Source of the DNA: Chloroflexota bacterium
GTDB lineage: Bacteria; Chloroflexota; Chloroflexia; QHBQ01; JADMIH01
Reading direction: 5' to 3'
DNA length: 9,124 nucleotides
NCBI GenBank assembly: GCA_015478675.1
Contig: JADMIH010000156.1
Coordinates: 1-9,124 of the forward strand
Numbering within the stretch: the first letter of the stretch is position 1; each line of letters begins with the position of its first letter. The notes under the pieces were generated by a model. That model saw nothing but the letters and a program-made list of their open reading frames with translations. It was not told where the DNA came from and made no database searches. The translations under genes were made by a program, and so were the position numbers. Positions 5,653 to 9,124 of the stretch are shown here, in pieces.

Positions 5653-6033
5653 CCGGGCAAGGCCGAGGGCGATTTTGGCTTCGGGCTTCAGGCTTTCGGC
5701 TGCCGGGGTTGCAGCGGAGCGGGAGGGGTTGCCTGCGGATATATCGCGCTCATAACGCTCGGTTATGCGGCGGCTTATCTCGCTGTAGGCTTGTTTTGCG
5801 GCGGCCACTGATGCATCTACCTCTTCTATGGTGCTGCCCCCTATCATACCGGGCACCAGCCCAGGCCCCGCAGCTACCATCTCGCGGTATTTGCCAATGG
5901 CGGTAGAGAGCGCGGTCTGTAGCTCTTCTGCCCTCTCTACGCTGCTACCGTCCTTCTCTTCTTCGCCTGCCGCCTGCGCATCACTGCTCGCACCCCCTTC
6001 TGCCTCTGGATATAACAGCCTGTTCGTTCGCAC
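5641..6033 (-). CDS. Probable phage scaffold protein
   Basis: The 130-residue product is soluble, low in aromatic residues and markedly acidic near the start (GEEEKDGSSVERAEELQ, 23-39). A predicted helical middle (32-53 and 68-96) is separated by a Gly/Pro-rich hinge (56-67), and a basic C-terminal tail reads PEAKIALGLARSER (117-130). An acidic helical body with a basic C-terminal end that docks on the capsid protein is the usual scaffold design, and the gene lies directly before the capsid gene, as in SPP1-like and P22-like heads. I do not recognise a specific family. The start is a GTG at 6033 preceded by an exceptionally long Shine-Dalgarno. The last codons and stop are part of the decamer repeat. 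A head decoration or other capsid-associated protein is the main alternative. Confidence 0.5.
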   Translation of the reverse strand: MRTNRLLYPEAEGGASSDAQAAGEEEKDGSSVERAEELQTALSTAIGKYREMVAAGPGLVPGMIGGSTIEEVDASVAAAKQAYSEISRRITERYERDISAGNPSRSAATPAAESLKPEAKIALGLARSER

Positions 6034-6035
6034 TT

Positions 6036-6050
6036 GATCACCTCCTTTCT
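6036..6050 (-). promoter_or_regulatory. Extended Shine-Dalgarno, near full complement of the 16S rRNA 3' tail
   Basis: On the minus strand AGAAAGGAGGTGATC is the complement of the common bacterial 16S 3' end (GATCACCTCCTTTCT) over 15 bases. The GGAGG core ends 7 bases before the GTG start of the scaffold-like gene. This fixes the GTG start and predicts very strong ribosome binding, suiting a protein needed in high copy. Confidence 0.8.
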
Positions 6051-6052
6051 TT

Positions 6053-6097
6053 AGCGATGAGGACTGAGTGCGTTACGGTTACTCAGTCCTCATCGCT
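6053..6097. repeat. Perfect 17-bp hairpin between two phage genes
   Basis: AGCGATGAGGACTGAGT (6053-6069) and ACTCAGTCCTCATCGCT (6081-6097) are perfect arms around the 11-base loop GCGTTACGGTT. The hairpin fills almost the whole gap between the 6109-6561 gene and the Shine-Dalgarno of the scaffold-like gene, ending 3 bases from that site. There is no T-tract. The loop and flanking bases recur at 1334-1353. Confidence 0.85.
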
Positions 6098-6108
6098 CGT
6101 TGCTCGCT

Positions 6109-6561
6109 TTAGGGCGTGTTGAAGGAAAGGTCGAGCCTGGCTAGCCAGCCGCCGTACTCGTGCGCGGCATCATACGGTTCTATGCTTTGCTCGTTGTAGC
6201 CGGTGACTCTGACTGTATAGATGGCGCTATCTACGTCCATTAGCTCAAGGACCGGTAGGTCAAGGTAGGCCAGTAAATCGGCTCTCATGTCGGCGGCGGT
6301 GCGTCCATCGGCAGGTGGTGTAGCTGCCAGGCCGACAAAGCCGTCCACCATGAGCACGCCAAGCTGCCACTGCCAGACGCCCCATGAGCCTTGCGCCGGA
6401 TCGTTGGGGTTGGCAGGATTGAGTATCCAGGGCCGCAGGCGCAGATGAGGCTGCGCCCCAAGCCCCTGCACCCCCGACGCCCCTTGCCGCGCCAGCGCGA
6501 ACCCCACCCACGCACCGCCTCGCACCGATGCGTGCCTCAGATAAAAGTCGTAGTCGTTCAT
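6109..6561 (-). CDS. Unassigned phage-type protein, possibly neck or tail completion
   Basis: The 150-residue product is not one I recognise. It is rich in Trp and Gly in the middle (SWGVWQWQLGVLMVDGFVGLA, within 59-79) and has a C-terminal half that alternates charged and hydrophobic residues like a beta sheet, reading YTVRVTGYNEQSIEPYDAAH (114-133) and WLARLDLSF (139-147). There is no signal peptide or membrane segment. Size, beta-rich character and position after the adaptor gene fit a neck or tail-completion protein, but this is inference from context. The ATG at 6561 has GGGAG 6 bases upstream. It ends 11 bases before the 17-bp hairpin. Confidence 0.5.
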   Translation of the reverse strand: MNDYDFYLRHASVRGGAWVGFALARQGASGVQGLGAQPHLRLRPWILNPANPNDPAQGSWGVWQWQLGVLMVDGFVGLAATPPADGRTAADMRADLLAYLDLPVLELMDVDSAIYTVRVTGYNEQSIEPYDAAHEYGGWLARLDLSFNTP

Positions 6562-6578
6562 GGCTCGCTCCCTTCGCA

Positions 6579-6648
6579 GGGATTAGTGCTTAGGTTGCGG
6601 TGGCCGACATCTTCGATATACCTCACTAATCCCCATCCCTGATCCCTA
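6579..6648. repeat. Inverted repeat and GGGATCAG/GGGATTAG words after the adaptor gene
   Basis: GGGATTAGTG (6579-6588) and CACTAATCCC (6624-6633) are perfect 10-bp arms, extended by AGG/CCT across a 3-base bulge. On the minus strand the array starts at the adaptor stop codon itself: TAG (6648-6646) runs on as GGATCAGGGATGGGGATTAG. The same octamer words occur at 4301-4319. Confidence 0.7.
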
Positions 6649-7266
6649 GTCACTTTCTATGGCTCGGCTGGTTGCGGCTCGGCGGCGAGCGGATACTTCT
6701 CGCTCCAGTTCTTCGGCGTAGCGGGCGGCTATCGTGCCGGAGCGACCTGGACGGCCACGCTTTTGGTCCTGACCGTCGAGCCATGCCCACGCCTCGGTCG
6801 CGGCCCACAACACCAGCAGACGTTCGGCGTCCTCCGGGCCGTTCCAGCTATCCACGGGGTCCAGGCGGTCCCAGGGGAGCAGCACGCGCATCACCAGCCT
6901 GGTCGCGCCCACTTCCTCATTGCCCGCCGGGTTGCCGAGGTAAACCGCCCCTCCCCAGATGCTCCAACTCTGGCGGCGGCCAGAGGTCACAGGTGGGCCG
7001 GCGGTGCCGCTCGCCTCCTGCGACAACCCCCTTCCCGGCGGGCACTCCACACGGGAGACACCAAGCGCCCCAGGCGGCACATCGAAGGCGCGCTGCCCGG
7101 CTATCACGTCGCGGTATGCATCGGCCTGCAAAGGCCATAGCCTGCTGTACCAGCCGACCGCTTCGTTCAACAAGCTGTCGAGCAAGCTATCACCCCACAC
7201 GGTCACGGTGCCCGCATCCCCAAGCTCTTGCCGCAATCTATCTCGCAGTTGTGTTCTGTTGCTCAC
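6646..7266 (-). CDS. Probable phage head-tail adaptor (connector) protein
   Basis: The 206-residue product begins with RTQLRDRLRQELGD, then WGDSLLDSLLNEAVGWYSRLWP (24-45). This short helical opening, with Trp-x-Asp-x-x-Leu and a helix of Asn-Glu-Ala type, is typical of head-tail connector and adaptor proteins that bind below the portal. The middle is beta-like (AFDVPPGALGVSRVECPPG, 60-78; SWSIWGGAVYLGNP, 100-113) and the C-terminal helix is very basic (residues about 165-203). It starts with GTG at 7266 behind GGGAGG, 100 bases after the portal stop, and ends at 6646 inside a repeat array. In SPP1-like phages adaptors usually follow the capsid gene; here it precedes scaffold and capsid. Family assignment is from memory of the pattern only. 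Confidence 0.6.
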   Translation of the reverse strand: MSNRTQLRDRLRQELGDAGTVTVWGDSLLDSLLNEAVGWYSRLWPLQADAYRDVIAGQRAFDVPPGALGVSRVECPPGRGLSQEASGTAGPPVTSGRRQSWSIWGGAVYLGNPAGNEEVGATRLVMRVLLPWDRLDPVDSWNGPEDAERLLVLWAATEAWAWLDGQDQKRGRPGRSGTIAARYAEELEREVSARRRAATSRAIESD

Positions 7267-7297
7267 TTCTCCTCCCTTTCCGCCCTGGGTGCAATTA

Positions 7298-7376
7298 CAA
7301 ATTATGAATTGCGGTGGGTCAGCGTGAGTGCTGGTAACAAAGTTACCCTTTGGTTAGCACCGCAATTCATAATTTG
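7298..7376. repeat. Perfect 19-bp inverted repeat overlapping the portal stop codon
   Basis: CAAATTATGAATTGCGGTG (7298-7316) and CACCGCAATTCATAATTTG (7358-7376) are perfect 19-bp arms. The 41-base interior holds a second hairpin, GGTAAC-AAA-GTTACC (7333-7347 approximately). On the minus strand the first arm supplies the last codons of the portal gene (AAA TTA TGA), so the present portal C-terminus ends within the repeat. The element fills most of the 100-bp gap to the adaptor gene. There is no T-tract. Confidence 0.85.
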
Positions 7377-8749
7377 GTCCCCCTCTCTTCTTTCACGCGC
7401 TTCCACTCGGCTTCTGAGTCGCCTTCGCCCAGGGTGTCCATCGCCCGCCGGCGCGAGTGGATGCCTGCGGCTACGAGGGCGGTCTCTTGTTGGACCAGTT
7501 CTGTGCGGTCAGATGGAAGAATAGGAGGCCATACTATACGCACTGTATACCCGCCCGCCGGGGCTACAACCGCCCCTGCCATTACGTCGCCGTGCAGAGC
7601 GTGGAGGCGCAGCACCATCTTGCTTCTCTCCTCCATGGTGACAGCCCATATCGCTTTCTTGCGGGCTATCTTCTGGAGCATCGGCTGTAGCTCTATCTCC
7701 AGCGCCACGCCCGATTTTGCTGTGCCCGCGCCATCGCCAAAGGCTGTGCGCGGCATCTCCGCCAGATCATGCAGCACTCTGTAGAGCAGGTTGATATACT
7801 CGATGTGCAATCCGACCCCTCCGCCCGACAGCAGGTCGAGGAGATAGGCGCGGGCGTCTTTGGGAAGCTCCCACAACCGCCCCGGCCCCACCTTGATCCC
7901 CGTCGAGTCGGTGACATTCTCCAGCACGGCGATGGGGTTGCCCGACACCTCAAGGATGTGCGAGAGGACCGAGAGGCGCGAGTTGAGGTCGCGGTTCACC
8001 GCCATGATGTCCACCAGGTCGCTCTGGCCCCAGGGCTCTTTGGGCACGCGCAAGTTGGGGAAAACGAGATAAGGTATGAAGCCGTAAGGGTTAGGCGCTC
8101 GCTTCTCTAAAGCCCCATCTCGCCACACCTCAACGCTCTCTGCTGTCCACTCCTCCACTATCTGCTGCTGGCTGGGCGCTCGCGATAAGGCGCCAGGGTC
8201 GCTAACTCCCAGCGCCTGATCCCCACTCCCCACCGAATAGCTCTGCCGCACCTTCACCAGCCGCCGGTAGTCGTCGGGCTGGCGCAGGCAGACCAGGCCC
8301 GCCGGGTCTGCCGCGGAGATAGATGGCCCACTCTCCTGTGGGTTCCAGGTAACTTTGAACGCGCCGTCGCCAAGCACCGCGCTGTCAACCGCCGTATCGA
8401 GGTCGAGCATGGCGAGCGAATTGCGCTCGTAGCACTCCTGTAGCAGTGCTTCGGCATGCTGGGCGGTTTTCCTGCCCGCTTCTCCCGAACCGTCAGGGGC
8501 AGTAACAGCGAAGCTGACCCCTTTGCCCATCAGGTAGGAAGCCGCTTTGTTGATAAAGACGCGGGCGTAGTTGAAGGTAAGCCGCTTCTCGTTGGGGCCT
8601 GGAAGCCCCTCCCACTGGTAGCCGTTGTAGAAATCGAGCAAGGCCATGTACCCCGCTATCCGCTGGGTGTCGGCCTGTGACAAAGAGAGGTGCCGCGCCC
8701 GCCCCGGCTGCGCGCCGGTGGAAGCCGCCTCCGCCAGGCTTTTAGCCAT
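7367..8749 (-). CDS. Phage portal protein, SPP1 gp6-like
   Basis: The 460-residue product has the family pattern: DFYNGYQW (39-46), KRLTFNYARVFINKAASYLMGKGVSF region (55-80), a long beta-rich clip and stem portion with NPYGFIPYLVFPN, then LVDIMAVNRDLNSRLSVLSHILEVSGNPI, and AKSGVALEIELQPMLQKI near 345-362. Portal proteins form the dodecameric ring through which DNA enters the head and to which the neck attaches. Length is normal for the SPP1/Gp6-like family. The ATG at 8749 has AGGAGG (8755-8760) 5 bases upstream. It is the first head gene in the cassette; the gene before it would normally be the large terminase, but the 44 visible residues upstream are not obviously terminase. The final residues (TKL and stop) lie in an inverted repeat. 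Confidence 0.92.
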   Translation of the reverse strand: MAKSLAEAASTGAQPGRARHLSLSQADTQRIAGYMALLDFYNGYQWEGLPGPNEKRLTFNYARVFINKAASYLMGKGVSFAVTAPDGSGEAGRKTAQHAEALLQECYERNSLAMLDLDTAVDSAVLGDGAFKVTWNPQESGPSISAADPAGLVCLRQPDDYRRLVKVRQSYSVGSGDQALGVSDPGALSRAPSQQQIVEEWTAESVEVWRDGALEKRAPNPYGFIPYLVFPNLRVPKEPWGQSDLVDIMAVNRDLNSRLSVLSHILEVSGNPIAVLENVTDSTGIKVGPGRLWELPKDARAYLLDLLSGGGVGLHIEYINLLYRVLHDLAEMPRTAFGDGAGTAKSGVALEIELQPMLQKIARKKAIWAVTMEERSKMVLRLHALHGDVMAGAVVAPAGGYTVRIVWPPILPSDRTELVQQETALVAAGIHSRRRAMDTLGEGDSEAEWKRVKEERGTKL

Positions 8750-8989
8750 AATTACCTCCTATTCGTAGAAACTATGTTCTACTTAAGTAATCCCATTTGC
8801 ATGGCAAATCAGGACACTAAAAGAGGGGCAATTGCGGTGAGTTTTCCACATATCGGGGTGTGGCGAACCAGTTGGGGGTTTTGTAAGCGTTCCAGGGTAC
8901 CGGGGTCTTGCCCTGGCAAAATACCATGCACCCCAATTCTTGTGTGGGGAAGGCCCGCCCTCGAAGGCCTGGAAGATAAGGCTTCCCCT
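8750..8989. other. 240-bp non-coding stretch upstream of the portal gene
   Basis: No credible gene is present on either strand. Near the portal start are two dyads (8765-8782, 8795-8809) and the palindrome ACTTAAGT (8781-8788). Further right are CCAGGG (8892-8897) with CCCTGG (8911-8916), GGGGT (8902-8906) with ACCCC (8930-8934), and GGGGAAG (8946-8952) with CTTCCCC (8982-8988), the last starting right after the methyltransferase stop. These overlapping pairings suggest a folded transcript or a repeat remnant. No convincing -35/-10 pair or T-tract was found. Confidence 0.45.
8765..8809. promoter_or_regulatory. Two candidate operator dyads before the portal gene
   Basis: GTAGAA-ACTATG-TTCTAC (8765-8782) and ATTTGC-ATG-GCAAAT (8795-8809) are two perfect 6-bp dyads, 12 bases apart, lying 5 to 50 bases beyond the portal Shine-Dalgarno. 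Their differing sequences argue against one repressor binding both. They could be operators, leader hairpins or repeat remnants. Confidence 0.3.
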
Positions 8990-9124
8990 TTACTCCTGTG
9001 GCAGGTCGAAGGCGGTTTGGGCTGCGTCTTGTATTTTTTGGGCTTGTTTATAAGTCAGGCCGGGGGGCGGCATGCTTATTTCCGCGCCGTTTAGTAGCTG
9101 CTCTATAGTGAGTATTTGTATGCG
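8990..9124 (-). CDS. C-terminal end of a probable DNA methyltransferase (partial, enters from right edge)
   Basis: The minus-strand frame from the window edge to TAA at 8992-8990 gives 44 residues. It opens RIQILTIEQLLNGAEISMPP, followed by a Gln-rich tail TYKQAQKIQDAAQTAFDLPQE (24-44). The block Arg-Ile-Gln-Ile-Leu-Thr-Ile-Glu-x-Leu-Leu-x-Gly, then Met-Pro-Pro, is the C-terminal signature I associate with site-specific (N4/N6, type III-like) DNA methyltransferases, where it follows the catalytic domain. The catalytic motifs lie outside the window, so the call is provisional. Phages often carry such an enzyme near the terminase and portal genes, so it may belong to the cassette. A 240-bp gap separates it from the portal gene. 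Confidence 0.5.
   Translation of the reverse strand, partial: RIQILTIEQLLNGAEISMPPPGLTYKQAQKIQDAAQTAFDLPQE

Noticed and set aside
6036..6050. Fragment of a 16S rRNA gene (plus strand reads GATCACCTCCTTTCT)
   Set aside because: Only the anti-Shine-Dalgarno tail is matched and it sits at correct spacing before a start codon; no other rRNA sequence adjoins.
6672..7327. Plus-strand frames of 211, 125 and 122 residues
   Set aside because: They oppose the adaptor gene, which has a strong ribosome site and a phage-like sequence; the products are Arg/Pro-rich shadows.
8690..9094. Plus-strand frame of 134 residues across the gap before the portal gene
   Set aside because: It overlaps the portal start and the methyltransferase tail in antisense, has no ribosome site and resembles nothing I know.

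Overview
The window is a stretch of bacterial chromosome with every recognisable gene on the minus strand, so it reads from right to left. It holds two blocks. The right half (about 3.7-8.75 kb) is a compact cassette of phage head and lysis genes. The left half (about 1-3.4 kb) carries ordinary chromosomal-type genes. The GC-rich base use, the interspersed CTCACCCC.../...GGGGTGAG inverted repeat and the many short tandem or inverted repeats between genes resemble Chloroflexota-type genomes. That is an impression from memory; no marker gene fixes the phylum.

Right to left: the C-terminal tail of a probable DNA methyltransferase enters from the right edge (8990-9124). A 240-bp non-coding stretch with several dyads follows. 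Then come a SPP1 gp6-like portal protein (7367-8749), a probable head-tail adaptor (6646-7266), an unassigned phage-type protein (6109-6561), an acidic probable scaffold protein with an unusually long Shine-Dalgarno (5641-6033), an HK97-fold type major capsid protein (4678-5565), a three-helix holin-like protein (4337-4609) and a zinc N-acetylmuramoyl-L-alanine amidase (3718-4284). No terminase, prohead protease, tail tube, tape measure or fibre gene is in view, and the lysis pair directly follows the capsid gene.

A 332-bp repeat-rich gap (two large inverted repeats, one with a GCATTAC heptamer array) separates this cassette from a Rossmann-like protein with a Cys cluster (2630-3385), a 396-bp gap with dyads, a class I SAM methyltransferase (1379-2233), a DUF4269-type nucleotidyltransferase-like protein (722-1294) and the N-terminal half of an ArsB-type anion transporter that runs off the left edge (1-669).

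The most unusual feature is the organisation of the phage cassette. Almost every gap between its intact genes holds a different, often perfect, inverted or tandem repeat that starts at or within a few bases of the upstream gene's stop codon. One hairpin loop has a near copy in a non-phage gap near 1.34 kb. This suggests a chromosomal repeat family has colonised the cassette, which fits long residence (domesticated or GTA-like element, or an old prophage remnant) better than a recently acquired phage. No validated new system can be claimed from the sequence alone.
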